Source of the DNA: Anaplasma centrale str. Israel
GTDB taxonomy: Bacteria > Pseudomonadota > Alphaproteobacteria > Rickettsiales > Anaplasmataceae
Length of the DNA stretch: 64,000 nucleotides
Reading direction: 5' to 3'
Assembly (NCBI RefSeq): GCF_000024505.1
Contig: NC_013532.1
Coordinates: forward strand, 248,001 to 312,000
Under the pieces are notes generated by a model. That model ran no database searches. It had not been told where the DNA came from and saw only the letters and a program-made list of their open reading frames with translations. The position numbers were made by a program, and so were the translations under genes. Numbering within the stretch: the stretch's first letter is position 1; each line of letters opens with the position of its first letter. Of the stretch, positions 33,701 to 44,000 are shown one piece after another.

Positions 33701-36393
33701 AAGAGTTTGCCGAAGATGTGGCAAAATCCCCTGACTTTGTTGAATGGCTTGAAAGCACTGTGAAAAATATTGGAAGCAAGCAAGGTCTGGCATTTGAAAA
33801 TGAGCAAGAAGTAGATGCTTGGGTCGGGGGAATGGTTGCATCGCTCAAGAAGGCGCTGACGGATGATGTTGAAGTGGCAAAGGCGTACGAGAGGGTTATC
33901 AGTAAGCTGGGGGGGAGTATAGATGCGAAAGGACACGAAAGCATCGTAGATTCCTTCATTGAGGGCTTTAAGGAGCTGGCAGTAAAGGCGACCTCCACCG
34001 TTCTTGACAGAGTGCTAGAACTTCTAGAGCAGCTGAAAAACCATGCGGAAGTACATGGGGTGAAAAGTCAAGGGGTGTTCAGGAGGATCGCGAAAAGCAG
34101 CTTTCCCAGAGCCATATCGGGGCACGAAGAATTTATTGCCGGCTTGGAAGCGGTTGCTGCTGTGATCAGTGCTGAAGATAAGGTTTTTGACAACGCGAAA
34201 GATATTGAGACTTGGGTAGAAAGTTCCATAGCTCCTGTAGTGAAGGCGCTAAACAAAGAGGGCAAGATAGTCGAGGCATATGCAAATGTGCGTTACGACG
34301 AAACCCGTTCTAAGCGAGCATACGATGAGGATGCAAAGTCTGAGCTTATTACCAATTTCAGAGATCTGGTGCGGAGCAAGGCTGTAGACAGTAACTACTG
34401 GATTGTTGAAGATGATGGGGAGCGCACGCGCCGGATAACATTGGAAACACATGTAGACCCAGTTAATACCGGATTAAGTGCACGTAGGGTACTGCATGCG
34501 CTACGCACGGCAGCCCAAGAGTACGGCATACGCGATGCAGAGCTGATTTTTGATGTGTTTTTCCGAAGGGCGTACATTGTACTCAGAGTTGAAACCAATC
34601 AACATCTTTTCTCACTGCTAGAATACGTGGCGTATGTTTCCCAGTCGGAGAGAGCCCCTGACTTGCGCAAACTCAGGAGTTTTCGTTCAAGTTGGAACCA
34701 AATGCTGGAGCGCATTCCTACATCGGACTTGTTTCCCGAAGAAGTTGCACGTGCGCTTTCGAAAGAGGGGCGGCACGCCGCACTGGCAAGGTTTTTGAAA
34801 GATGCGGATTACGTCAATCGTTATGTCAGGAACAAGGTGTTTGAAGCCCTAAAAGGTATCTTGGACGCGAGTTTTGTAAAACACAGCGCGAAGAAAACCG
34901 AGGGAGAATATAAGATGTTCGCGAACACGCTTGAAGCTATGCTGAAGCGTACCAAAATTTGGGGAAGGTATAAGGACCTAGATGCCACAAAGCGAATGGC
35001 TTCTGGCACTTTCGCCAAAAATGCTGCTGGTAAATCACGGTGCCTTGCCTGGGGGCTGAACAACATTTTACTTATTATGGAGGGCGTTGCAATTGCCAGA
35101 GAAAGCATACCAGATTTTGACAGTTCGCACGCCTTTACCAAGCAAATGCTGCATACGCACACGTATCGGTACTTAGAAAAATGCCTCGAGCTTCATGGTG
35201 AGAACACGCCGTACGACGGGGATATCCGCAAGGTTGTGGAAGGAGCCATGTCTGACTTACTTGGCCAGGGGAATTATAAAAATGTGACTGATCAGGAATT
35301 TGTGAAAGTGCTCAACCAGCTACAAGCGCTGTCTACTGAAAGTGGGCCATGTCCAGAGACTGAGTCGCAGTTTGCATCTAAGGGTACATGTTGTGGGGTC
35401 CGCATGATTTCCCATCCTGCCTTTTTGAAGGTTGCTAATAAGGAATTCCGCAATGTTGTGAAAGATTTGGTCACGCTGCTTAGCTCCTGGGACAGGGTGC
35501 AAGCTTTTGATAGGCTGTGGAGCTGGTACTCGGGCAAAGCCGCAGATGTTCTAAACCGAGCATTTGACAGCAGTGCGGAGCACAAGAGGGTGTATAAAGA
35601 GCGTGCAAAAGCAGAAGCCGAGGATTGCGACAAATACATATACTTTGAACCACTTGGTCTATCTCTCTACGACCAGGTACAAGGTATGCTATATAAAAGA
35701 CTCTCCGCGCTGCGTGAGAAGAGCAAGGACGCAGATGCGCTGCAGCAAGAGCATGACTTCGTGCTGGAGGCATATGATTTAATGAGCGACATTGCAAGGC
35801 ATGCTGGGTATCTCCATGGTGACGGGGCTAGTCTAGTTTTCATGGCAATGCGGGACATGCAGTTCGTAAATGCTGCAGGGGGTACGCCTGTACTCTCGTT
35901 TTTATCAGATCATCTAATGCCTGCACTGAAAGGAGGGGTCAAGACCTTTGCCACACGTGCTGAAGCCGATGCGTGGATAGGTGAAATTGAGTCTCACATG
36001 GAGAAGTTTGCGCAGGATTCGCGGTCTCTGAATCTGCTGATTATCTACGGAGATCTCTATCTTGAGCAACTTTCCTTAATCGAGAACATGATGCTGCCAT
36101 TCCACATGCGGGGCCAAGTCTACGAGTTGCTAAAGGGCCCACAGGGCGCCCACATATCGGAGCTTGTCAAGCGCCAGAAGAAGAGCATTGAAGAATTGTG
36201 CCTTGAAGCACAACTTCACCCTCCAGTGGATGATGTATCACATCCTCTGCTAGACGAGCTCACCATCTATGATCGCTCCTCACTCACACGTGCGATGAAG
36301 TTTGCGGGGATGGGCGTACCGTACATTCCCATGGTTAACTTCTATCATACTGTTAGGGAGCTACTGAAGAGCAAGGTAAGGGTAGTATCGTGA
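30793..36393 (+). CDS. very large exported cysteine-rich protein, family member 1 (1866 aa)
   Basis: I do not recognise a named family. A signal peptide (hydrophobic core about residues 14-33) precedes an N-terminal Cys-rich domain with CACTKW, VPGFCNAF (about 180) and VPIEFRRQSYFMPGLRVI (about 195). Next come a second Cys-rich part with CDDSRSLD and MCVSNFPEY (about 557) and a glycine-rich stretch beginning EMWGGGES (about 604). From about 810 on the protein is helical and contains at least four degenerate ~130-residue repeats. No membrane helix follows the signal peptide, so it is likely periplasmic, outer-membrane-attached or secreted. The three following large genes share the N-terminal and middle motifs. 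Its position behind virB2-virB4 suggests a role in or as cargo of the type IV apparatus; that is inference. Confidence 0.8.
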   Translation: MFVINSERRTNSRLWLGFWVHLVCMLCSAMVFYVPRMCDSAGGVVPDEFREVPGRRNADSIFAVPEILVVFRAPMIGHNIDAEKVRVERWEYMQRPLGYVAGYVQRNANNELQMCACTKWTSILDDNLARELELKRTHQEGELTNFDDLSLDDRVKQACEYMNTWRGCVNIIAVTPEVPGFCNAFAKESRIHVVPIEFRRQSYFMPGLRVITEDGGVNKVQDLYLGDSRTHSPVRSRGPKIIDCGRMTGGLHNLSKECADFPVETQDPEEYVSAFGYRLHRHDDEICIERVSNAGRVVDCVPAPGLQRPSITSVPGNKMQIRFNPCKDLNGNDTGYCNLAMGPGDKDSAAEFAVARPKFDVNSYDFTLKYVCDEPGVELKNCKQLRQTYDEDPRGNVTCLTGLQFSPKKFYVRRDHRHYWVSELPKVLVARSLDKASKRNLLCDDSRSLDLSKMRQEDIDRMRIRGRFFRIVPQGSGGTGGDVLCKDNMLYLYDNDRVFDHETPSMCSSSSKYGVISGHCKTRYMSEDYHQPFFLRDSEEESTSSIVPLNLLMQGMCVSNFPEYVYKYYTGGSPLAAGLSPEESNKHLLEISRDNTECDFIRIEMWGGGESGSLRGGAKVGKPGEYVMGVLKVNPEERKYLITSVGHGGAALLDAKGNSNAQSPGGNTTALLCDDVGGETCSLRLTAGGGGRPGGTSSSTGYEKLVHYRVAEGRAKIRDDEVFVPYQNIDFASGRASMHDVGCVSNSPSSGKRAAIEVLAPSKYMGAGGCARADANVVQSGAHGMIKLTCEKWSGDPGKVKEWEGSFCNKEVLELLNLFKKHAADRKLNEETNTFFADVASMPFCRGVTGLPKLPQVLDALAAVVKGNDVTKKNRKEAKAWITKTLAPLSSVLDSDYRVVNAYVTAQKALKKTSTGGKKEFSQGFEELIKSKVSIIADSSEVLEMLKRLKDYTGGQSLKSDYILAALESKEFAEDVAKSPDFVEWLESTVKNIGSKQGLAFENEQEVDAWVGGMVASLKKALTDDVEVAKAYERVISKLGGSIDAKGHESIVDSFIEGFKELAVKATSTVLDRVLELLEQLKNHAEVHGVKSQGVFRRIAKSSFPRAISGHEEFIAGLEAVAAVISAEDKVFDNAKDIETWVESSIAPVVKALNKEGKIVEAYANVRYDETRSKRAYDEDAKSELITNFRDLVRSKAVDSNYWIVEDDGERTRRITLETHVDPVNTGLSARRVLHALRTAAQEYGIRDAELIFDVFFRRAYIVLRVETNQHLFSLLEYVAYVSQSERAPDLRKLRSFRSSWNQMLERIPTSDLFPEEVARALSKEGRHAALARFLKDADYVNRYVRNKVFEALKGILDASFVKHSAKKTEGEYKMFANTLEAMLKRTKIWGRYKDLDATKRMASGTFAKNAAGKSRCLAWGLNNILLIMEGVAIARESIPDFDSSHAFTKQMLHTHTYRYLEKCLELHGENTPYDGDIRKVVEGAMSDLLGQGNYKNVTDQEFVKVLNQLQALSTESGPCPETESQFASKGTCCGVRMISHPAFLKVANKEFRNVVKDLVTLLSSWDRVQAFDRLWSWYSGKAADVLNRAFDSSAEHKRVYKERAKAEAEDCDKYIYFEPLGLSLYDQVQGMLYKRLSALREKSKDADALQQEHDFVLEAYDLMSDIARHAGYLHGDGASLVFMAMRDMQFVNAAGGTPVLSFLSDHLMPALKGGVKTFATRAEADAWIGEIESHMEKFAQDSRSLNLLIIYGDLYLEQLSLIENMMLPFHMRGQVYELLKGPQGAHISELVKRQKKSIEELCLEAQLHPPVDDVSHPLLDELTIYDRSSLTRAMKFAGMGVPYIPMVNFYHTVRELLKSKVRVVS
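33220..34386 (+). repeat. three tandem protein-level repeats within large protein 1
   Basis: Three consecutive helical repeats cover residues ~810-935, ~940-1068 and ~1071-1198. Each starts with a V-L-E-(L/M)-L pattern and contains an aromatic-anchored segment: EAKAWITKTLAP, EVDAWVGGMVAS, DIETWVESSIAP. Each then has an (A)YxxV-type helix and ends FxELhxSK / FKELAVK / FRDLVRSK. A fourth diverged copy (EADAWIGEIESH) lies near residue 1726 (about 35750-36130). DNA identity between copies is low, so the duplication is old. Confidence 0.6.
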
Positions 36394-36601
36394 GCGCGAT
36401 TTAATTTTCCATCGCCATCACATCCAAACCTAGCAGTTATCTACACACAGAACAGCGGAAGCACTAAGAGAAAGTGAGGTAGGGCAGCGCCCACACCCTA
36501 GAAAGTGAAGAGTATGTGCTGGTGTACATACAAACCTACCTAGTCTTGATATCTTTACTGAACTACAAGCTACAGATTTCTAGTAACTACGACACTAATC
36601 A

Positions 36602-36741
36602 ATCTCAAGTTAGGTACACTACCATTACCTTCACGCCTCGGTTGTATAGTGGATTAAGCAAATTTTAGCGTTGCTGAGTTACCGTACGTGGGCACGTGTT
36701 CTGGTGGGTTAGTGAATGTTGTTTTGGGATAGGTGGCGCCA
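36602..36741 (+). repeat. 140-bp direct repeat, copy 1 (5' region of large protein 2)
   Basis: These 140 bases, from ATCTCAAGTTAGG to GGTGGCGCCA, are identical to 40951-41090. The repeat covers about 114 bases of leader plus the first 26 bases of the coding region (MLFWDRWR). It includes a TATAGT hexamer at 36645-36650 that could serve as a -10 element in both copies. Confidence 0.9.
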
Positions 36742-39700
36742 TGTCATCATTATCCTGGCGCTTCTCTTGTTGTGCTTGCCAAACGCAGTTATGGTTCAGG
36801 GTTCTGCAGCAGCCGCCTCCGATTCATCCACTGCTGAAACACCCGCCTCTCCCGCTCAGAGCCCTGCATCCGCCTCCGATTCATCCACCGCCGCAGGATC
36901 CGCCTCTACCGCTTCGAGCCCCGCAACAACTTCCGCTCCAGGTCCTGAAGGCCCACCCGGTTCAGGACCAGGTCCCGGACTTGGGGGAGAGCCTGGTATG
37001 GGGGGTGAGGGCGAACAGAGCGGCCCCCTTGGTGGTGCGTGCTGGCTCACAAAACAGACTGTCAAACCGGTAGGTAGGGTCCGAAGCAGTGGCACGAATA
37101 ATGCGGTACCTGCCGGTGCGGGCATAGACGTCTGTGCAGCTTGGCCAGCTTGTGATACGTGCTCACGCATGTATGAGGGAGACTGCAGACACGTGTATCC
37201 GTCCTTCGTCATGGTATACAGCGCGCACGACGATACCAAAGGTGCAGAACAGATCTGTGCATGTAAGGTGAAGTCATGCTACCTGCCCTGGGATTCTACA
37301 GAGTGGGAAAAAAACTGCTACCAGCAATTAGGATGCTTCGACAAGGCAGTTGCCACGGAGGCGGGGCCATTCTGTAATGTACTGCCCAGACACCACCGGC
37401 CCACAACCGTCAGGTTTGTTCCGCTGGAATTTTCCAAACAGAGCTATTGGATTCCAGGATTTGTCGCAATAGTCGAGAGCTGGGAACATAAAGACGGTGT
37501 CATGACCAAGAAAGTGAGTAAGCACGTAATCCACCCGGGCGGGAAACAGCCTGAAACTACATCCGGTAATGCTTCCAATGGCAGTCAAAGTGTGGGGACT
37601 ACAACTGCTAGCAGTCCAGGTACCCAAGCGGCAGCAATTGCAATGAGTGATGTGTCCCAAGAAAGCCAGCCTGCGGCAACAGGCAGCCAACCTACGACGG
37701 CAAGTGCGTCTACGGAGGAAGAGAAGCAAAAGCACACATGGCACACCAATGGCGCGAGAATAGATGAGGAATCCAGGAATTACGACTTTGCCGACCATGG
37801 GAGCACATACTATTTGAAGGCACGCAGGGTGCACGACACTGTTTGTATAGGATACTACGGAGAGGATGCGGAGAGGAAATCCGAAATTTCCGGTGGATGC
37901 GTTCCCATTCCAGCAATGGAGCCCCCACTGGTATACCAGGCTTTCAAAGTGTATGATGATAAGCCTTACACGGGCCATTATAAAATACCGAATAGAAGCA
38001 ATCTTTTTGCGGGTGAGCTTCGTGAGTGGGCATATACGTGTCCCATGGCAGTTTCAATCGCGAAAAATCACGACATGCTGCAGAAGGAAGGGAATACAGG
38101 AAAGTACAAAGTTGATTTTTACTGGGGTGGATACAAGCTGTGGCCAGACTGTATGGCTATTGCTGTAGATAAGCGTCAGGGGACCTGCAACTGCTTTGCT
38201 GGCGAAGAGAAGTTTGGTGACTGCGACACAAGGTGCAACGCCAATACCCCCGAAAGTGTGCCAACCTGTATTCTCGGTTTATATGAGGGCAGGGAGCGTA
38301 TAATACGGAAGGAGAAAAAGCTAACAAGACGAGAAATAAGTTCCGAGCAGAGTAGGGCGGAAAGGAACATTAAGCGCATGGTAAAGAATGCATTTGGCCG
38401 CAGCTGTGTCTTCGAATACAAACAATGCGTTAGATTTAACGGAACAACGTGCCACGATGAGGAGGAGCGTTCCGAAGACTGGAGCGGTAAATATTATGAC
38501 AAGCCACGAGACATGTTCGTGGGTTATGCAACCACGCAATTTGCAAGCGGGCAGGGAAAGAAGGACGAGCAGCAACACAAGGAAAAAAGCAGCGCAAAGT
38601 TTTTTGGGGTTACCGCAGACCCGGCACTGCGAGAAATGAAGGGATATTGTGCTGATGTTGAAGATAGAGAGGGAAAGAACAGAGTCTGCTGGTACCACAC
38701 TACTGAGGGTGCAAAAGCCAATGTTCTATGCGTGGCCGGTATGGGGTCTGATATTCCTGCATATGAGATCCGGAGCAAGAATGATGGCGGTGTAGCGCGT
38801 ACTTGGCTCAGAAAGCAACCGAAAGTTTTGCGGCGCTATGTCCTGGTGGACGTGGGAAATGACACCAGAAGGGTGGCATGTGATGATAAGTATTCTGTGG
38901 TTCTGGATTCCTTGGGTCAGGATATTCTGGACAAAACGACGGTGCGAAATGGACAGTATATATTTCCCGCAGAATTTCTCGAACGTAGCTTCGTCAAGGG
39001 TGGCAGTGACCCGTGTTCTAGTCCCGATGCCAAGATAGTATACTATTACGAATCTGGCGGATTTACCTCTGACCCCGGTGTTCTTTCTAGATGTAGCCAC
39101 CCAGTTACCCAGTACTATGGCTCTGGGAAAGAGGTGAAAGGCTGTGCATATGAGTACGTAAGTATGGATGACTATCGCCCACTCACATTCGGTGAAATTG
39201 CACCTGCACACGACGACGCCGCGCCTGCGGCAGCTGGTGCTGCCCTGGCGCGCGACAGCGCTGTGCAAGCGCATGCAAACGTGGCGGTTCAGTCAAGCGC
39301 TGTGCAGGCTGACAGTGCGACGCAGACGACGACTGTAGACGAAGTACCGAAGAAGAAGCCAACTACCGAACTCGAATTGAGGCCTCTCAACCCATATGAC
39401 CGCGGATTGTGTATCGACAACTTTCCTAGACATTGGTACGAGCCGAGATACATTTTCAGTAGTGGAGAACAAGACGAGGTGAGGAATACGGATGATCCGA
39501 CTGTTATCAAGGACTACGTCATGCTTAAATTCAAAGCCGAAGACAAAAACCAGCCGAGGGGATGCAATTTCTACCGTATTGAAGCATGGGGGGGCGGTGA
39601 GGCTGCTGCGACGACTGCGATGGGTGAGCGCAGATCTGGAAGGCCCGGACAATATTCCATGGTGGTACTGCGCAACCCTAACTGCACGGATGAAGGGTGC

Positions 39701-40876
39701 AAAGCTTTTTCGGAGAACAAGGGTAGTAGGAATGTCAAGGACTTGGAGCTCTCCATTGAGGTTGAGGTTGGGGAAGGAGGGAAAAGCGGCAAGAACAAAA
39801 AGAACCCCACAACAGGAGAGAATCATGACCTTGGAGTGGGCGGCGACACCATAGTGAAGTTTTGTGTCTGTGCAAGTGGCAATTGTACAAGCGCGTCAAG
39901 TGGTCAAAACGCTAACAGTAATAGTAATGGTAAGCGGTGTTACACAATCATGACAGCAGTGGGGGGCGGCAGTAAACGTGCCGGAACTCTAGATGAGAGC
40001 GCCATTAAGAATCTGGTGGTGAGCTATCGGACTATCACTGGAGATGTGCTGGCAGACGACGATGGAGCCACTAAATTGCTGCTGGAAGGGCGCGCGATGT
40101 TTACGAAATTCCCGCTGGAAATGAACTTTCCGCTGTATGACCAGGAAGGCAAGATAAAGGAGTGGCTGGGTTTGATCGCGGAGCATTTTCGTGGTAGAAG
40201 CTTGCCCAGGGAGTTATGCACGTGGAAAGACATGTATTACATCTATCGCAGCTTCGGTGATTTCTTTATTCCGGGTATGGGGGGATGCTGGAAAGATGGA
40301 GAAGTCAAGCCAGGGTTTGGCGAGAGCGGAGCCGCGATGATTACCTGTGAATTGTGGGGTGACACAGGAACTCTCCCCACATTCGGCGATGGAAAGAAAA
40401 CGCCTGGTGGCGCACGGAGTACCGGCGGGCATCACCCTGCACCGTCGACTGCCGCCCCACCAGCTGCCGCTAAACCCGCTGTTACTAAAGCCGAGGCTAC
40501 TAAGCCGGTTGCAACCGGGGCTAGGGCGCCAAAGCCCGCTGAATCTGCACCCAAAGTTACTCCTAAGAGGTGTGACGGCTTGCCGCAGGGCAGTTGTGAG
40601 GAAGTCAGCGGCAAAGCGCAAATAAAAATAACATATAAGTACTGTCCATGGTGGGCTAGGTTCCAGACTAGCTCATGGGAGGACAGTTACTCCTGTACCG
40701 GAGGCATAAAAACGTATACTGACTGGTTTAATAGTGTGCAGGCGTTTGAAGCGTATAGAAATACTTGGGTGAGGGTGAAGTACATGTGGGGCTGCGACGA
40801 TAAGTCGTGTGTGCATTACAGAGAGGGCTACACCAATTGCGGGAGTGGTAAAAACTATTGCAAAGATAAAAGATAA
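36716..40876 (+). CDS. very large exported cysteine-rich protein, family member 2 (1386 aa)
   Basis: A signal peptide (MLFWDRWRHV then a Leu/Ile-rich core) is followed by ~80 residues of Ser/Ala/Thr/Pro-rich sequence turning into a collagen-like Gly-Pro run (GPEGPPGSGPGPG). The family domain begins near residue 139 (WPACDTCSRMYEGDC), with GPFCNVLP, VPLEFSKQSYWIPGFVAIVE (about 240), RTWLRKQPKVLRRYVL (about 696), RGLCIDNFPRHWYEP (about 896) and EAWGGGEAA (about 957). A Pro/Ala/Lys linker leads to a C-terminal Cys/Trp module from about 1308 (YCPWWARFQ, GCDDKSCVHYREGYTN). No membrane helix besides the signal peptide. It is closest to the next gene. Function unknown. Confidence 0.8.
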   Translation: MLFWDRWRHVIIILALLLLCLPNAVMVQGSAAAASDSSTAETPASPAQSPASASDSSTAAGSASTASSPATTSAPGPEGPPGSGPGPGLGGEPGMGGEGEQSGPLGGACWLTKQTVKPVGRVRSSGTNNAVPAGAGIDVCAAWPACDTCSRMYEGDCRHVYPSFVMVYSAHDDTKGAEQICACKVKSCYLPWDSTEWEKNCYQQLGCFDKAVATEAGPFCNVLPRHHRPTTVRFVPLEFSKQSYWIPGFVAIVESWEHKDGVMTKKVSKHVIHPGGKQPETTSGNASNGSQSVGTTTASSPGTQAAAIAMSDVSQESQPAATGSQPTTASASTEEEKQKHTWHTNGARIDEESRNYDFADHGSTYYLKARRVHDTVCIGYYGEDAERKSEISGGCVPIPAMEPPLVYQAFKVYDDKPYTGHYKIPNRSNLFAGELREWAYTCPMAVSIAKNHDMLQKEGNTGKYKVDFYWGGYKLWPDCMAIAVDKRQGTCNCFAGEEKFGDCDTRCNANTPESVPTCILGLYEGRERIIRKEKKLTRREISSEQSRAERNIKRMVKNAFGRSCVFEYKQCVRFNGTTCHDEEERSEDWSGKYYDKPRDMFVGYATTQFASGQGKKDEQQHKEKSSAKFFGVTADPALREMKGYCADVEDREGKNRVCWYHTTEGAKANVLCVAGMGSDIPAYEIRSKNDGGVARTWLRKQPKVLRRYVLVDVGNDTRRVACDDKYSVVLDSLGQDILDKTTVRNGQYIFPAEFLERSFVKGGSDPCSSPDAKIVYYYESGGFTSDPGVLSRCSHPVTQYYGSGKEVKGCAYEYVSMDDYRPLTFGEIAPAHDDAAPAAAGAALARDSAVQAHANVAVQSSAVQADSATQTTTVDEVPKKKPTTELELRPLNPYDRGLCIDNFPRHWYEPRYIFSSGEQDEVRNTDDPTVIKDYVMLKFKAEDKNQPRGCNFYRIEAWGGGEAAATTAMGERRSGRPGQYSMVVLRNPNCTDEGCKAFSENKGSRNVKDLELSIEVEVGEGGKSGKNKKNPTTGENHDLGVGGDTIVKFCVCASGNCTSASSGQNANSNSNGKRCYTIMTAVGGGSKRAGTLDESAIKNLVVSYRTITGDVLADDDGATKLLLEGRAMFTKFPLEMNFPLYDQEGKIKEWLGLIAEHFRGRSLPRELCTWKDMYYIYRSFGDFFIPGMGGCWKDGEVKPGFGESGAAMITCELWGDTGTLPTFGDGKKTPGGARSTGGHHPAPSTAAPPAAAKPAVTKAEATKPVATGARAPKPAESAPKVTPKRCDGLPQGSCEEVSGKAQIKITYKYCPWWARFQTSSWEDSYSCTGGIKTYTDWFNSVQAFEAYRNTWVRVKYMWGCDDKSCVHYREGYTNCGSGKNYCKDKR

Positions 40877-40950
40877 AAGAAGGCGTTAACCCAGCTCAGG
40901 GTTTGTGGGGCATCTCTATAAATTGGTAATGTGTGTAGATGTCTTACTCG

Positions 40951-41090
40951 ATCTCAAGTTAGGTACACTACCATTACCTTCACGCCTCGGTTGTATAGTG
41001 GATTAAGCAAATTTTAGCGTTGCTGAGTTACCGTACGTGGGCACGTGTTCTGGTGGGTTAGTGAATGTTGTTTTGGGATAGGTGGCGCCA
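40951..41090 (+). repeat. 140-bp direct repeat, copy 2 (5' region of large protein 3)
   Basis: Identical over 140 bases to 36602-36741, offset by 4349 bases. It lies between the stop of large protein 2 and the ninth codon of large protein 3, so both genes share leader, ribosome-binding region and first residues. Confidence 0.9.
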
Positions 41091-44000
41091 CGTTTTCGCT
41101 GCCGTGGCTGTAGCGCTTCTCCTATCCGGTACGCCCTGCACAGCGGGAGCCGCCGCTGGCTCCTCTACTCTTGCACGAAGAAGCTCCGATACCGCGCGTG
41201 AGTTTAAGAATACTCCGGTCAGCACCTGTCGGCTCGGTGTCCAAGGTGTGTCCTTGGCTGAGGAGGTGTCAGACACCAGCTCATCAACGCCACTGCTGGC
41301 TGCTAAGCTGAAAGTTTGTGGGGCGTGGCCGGCCTGCGGCACCTGCGTGCGCATGTATGAGGGGGACTGCAGGTATGTGTTTCCCACTTTTGTAATGACG
41401 TATGGCGTGAAAGATCAGACTGGGCCGGGAAAGATCTGTGCGTGCAAAGCGCTCGCATGCAATCTCCCCTGGGATCCTAGTGGCTGGAACAGAAGTTGTA
41501 TGCAAGAGTTGGGGTGCTTTAATAAGCCACTTGTGCGCGATGCTGGACCCTTCTGTAATGTGCTACCCGGTCGCAAGAGGTCAGCTAAGGTCAGGTTTGT
41601 TCCGCTGGAATTTTCCAAACAGAGCTTTTGGCGCCCGGGATTTGTGGCAATAGTCGAAAGTTGGGAACAAGATAGGGAGAGCAGCAAGGTGCTCCACCGC
41701 AAAGTCAGAAAGCATATAATCAACCCGGGCAGAAGCAGCCCGGTCTTTGAAGGCATTATCGGCCAGAAGGATGAGTATGAATGGCATACAAAGGGTTGGA
41801 AGGATGTTAAGGAAGAACAGGAGTGGGCGATTTCCGAGCAGGAGAAGAGCTACTCCTTTTCTGATGGTGGGGTTACACACTATTTGAAGGCAAGGAGGGA
41901 GCAAGATGCCGTATGCGTAAGGTACTATGGCAACGACGAGGCCATGAGTACCGAGCTTTTTGAAGAGTGTTTGCCGATTCCGCCCATGGAGTTGCCCAGG
42001 ATCTACCAAGCCTATAGCCTCACGGATTCGGTGGGGCGGGGCTATAAGCGTGACGAGTATATTGTGCAACATTGTAAGAGCAGCGCCGCCAGCAGAACTG
42101 AGTATCGTATCAGTAACAGTAAATCTGATAAGTATATGGTTCAGTTCATCAGGGGCGAGAATACAGTAAAAAGTGCAGCAGAGCGCCTTGATCTGAACAA
42201 CAATAGTCGCCAGGATGAGTCCGACCGGGCGTTCGTGCAACACCTCAAGAAACACACAAGCGGTACTAATACAAGCGGCAGGTGGGTGGTGTCGGATGAA
42301 GACGGTACATGGGTGATACATGAAGAGAAGATTGTAGAGAAAGAAGATTCTCCAACCCTCGCCGAGTGGTACAGACAGCACATCACCAATACAGACCGCA
42401 TAACCAGATCTTCTGGGTTCGACACGTGTGAGCGTAAGCTCAGGGAATGCGTGCAATTCGGTGGCAAGAGTATGTGTGTGGATATCGACAACAAGTCGAG
42501 TGATAGCAGAATATCAAGTACCTTACAGCTTTTGCGCGGGACTAGCAGCCAAAAGTGGAAAACTGACACTAGCTACTACAAACACCCTGTGGGGGCGTTT
42601 TTTGGGTATTCCTCCATAGATTTTATGCATCAGAAAATCACGGAAATAGCAAAAGAACACGGTGGTAATGCCAACAAGGTAGAGTTTGTCGGTGTTGCTG
42701 CGGGTCCGAACCGCGAACTTGGAGGTGTTTGCGATAAGACGAGCGATGATAGCGGTGACAGCAAGTGTGAGTATTACGTGGTGAAGACCGGTAAACCCAG
42801 GGTCATGTGTATTACGGGTATAGGATCGGGGACTGATATCTCTGATTACGAAATTGCTAATAATGCCAATGATGGGGGTATATCCCGCACGTGGCTCAGG
42901 AAGCAGCCTAAAATGTTGAGGCGCTACGTGCTGGCAGGTGAGGGTGACGATGCGAGGAGGGTCGTGTGTGACGACAGGTACTCTATGAATTTGCAGCTTC
43001 TCAGTCAGCCTATTTTGGACAGCATTGTGGTAAAAGATGGGCGCTTTGTGGTGCCCAAGACGCTATCTGGTGGAACCAGATCAAGTGGTGGTAAGGGCAA
43101 TCCTTGCGCACGTGCTGATGCAAACACTGTGTACTATTACGAGTCAGGCAGGTTTACCACTGAGCCGGGTAGCCTCACTGGGTGTGCTGACCTAAACACG
43201 CAGTACTATGCACCGGGGAAAAAGATCGAAGGTTGCACATACGAATACGTAAGCATGGATGACTACCGCCCAATATCGCTCGGAGGGCGCGTCAGTATGG
43301 GGGCGGGTTACGACTTGCCATCTAGGGTCCCTGCCGGAGATAAGGCTGCAGAAGAGGGAAGCGACCCAGCGGTTAAGTTACAGCCCCTGAGCCTTTATGA
43401 TCGTGGTTTGTGTATAGATGACTTTTCCAGGTATTGGTATGAGCCGGAGTACAAAATTGAAAGCGAGAAGGTACAAACAGTTGCCAAGGAGTACGTGGTA
43501 CTGAAGTTTGAAGCTTCCAGCGGGAACCGTATAACCGGAACTTTGCCATCGCAAAACAACAAGTGGTGCCAGTTCTATAAGATTGAGGCATGGGGAGGAG
43601 GCGAAGCTGCTGCAATAACCGACATAGGTGCACGCAGATCCGGAAGGCCGGGCCAGTACGTTGTCGGGATACTGCGCAATCCCAGCTGTGATGGCAACTA
43701 TAACTGCGACGTGTTTGCTCATCACAGTAAGCAACATGGAATCAGGATCAGTGACCTGGAGTTTTCGGTCAAAGTTGATATTGGGGAGGGCGGCGAACAT
43801 GGCAAGCCTAAGAAGGAGGAAAGCCACAAACAACACCCAGTTAAGTATGTTCGAACTCCAGACTCAAAGGATTACGGTGCCAATACAGGTGCCGGTGGTG
43901 ATACGGTAGTGAAATTCTGTGTGCAGAAAAAAAGCTCCGCTAGAAACCAGAACGGCGCTCAAAATGGCACGCAGCACAGTCAGCAAGATAGGGAGCAGTG

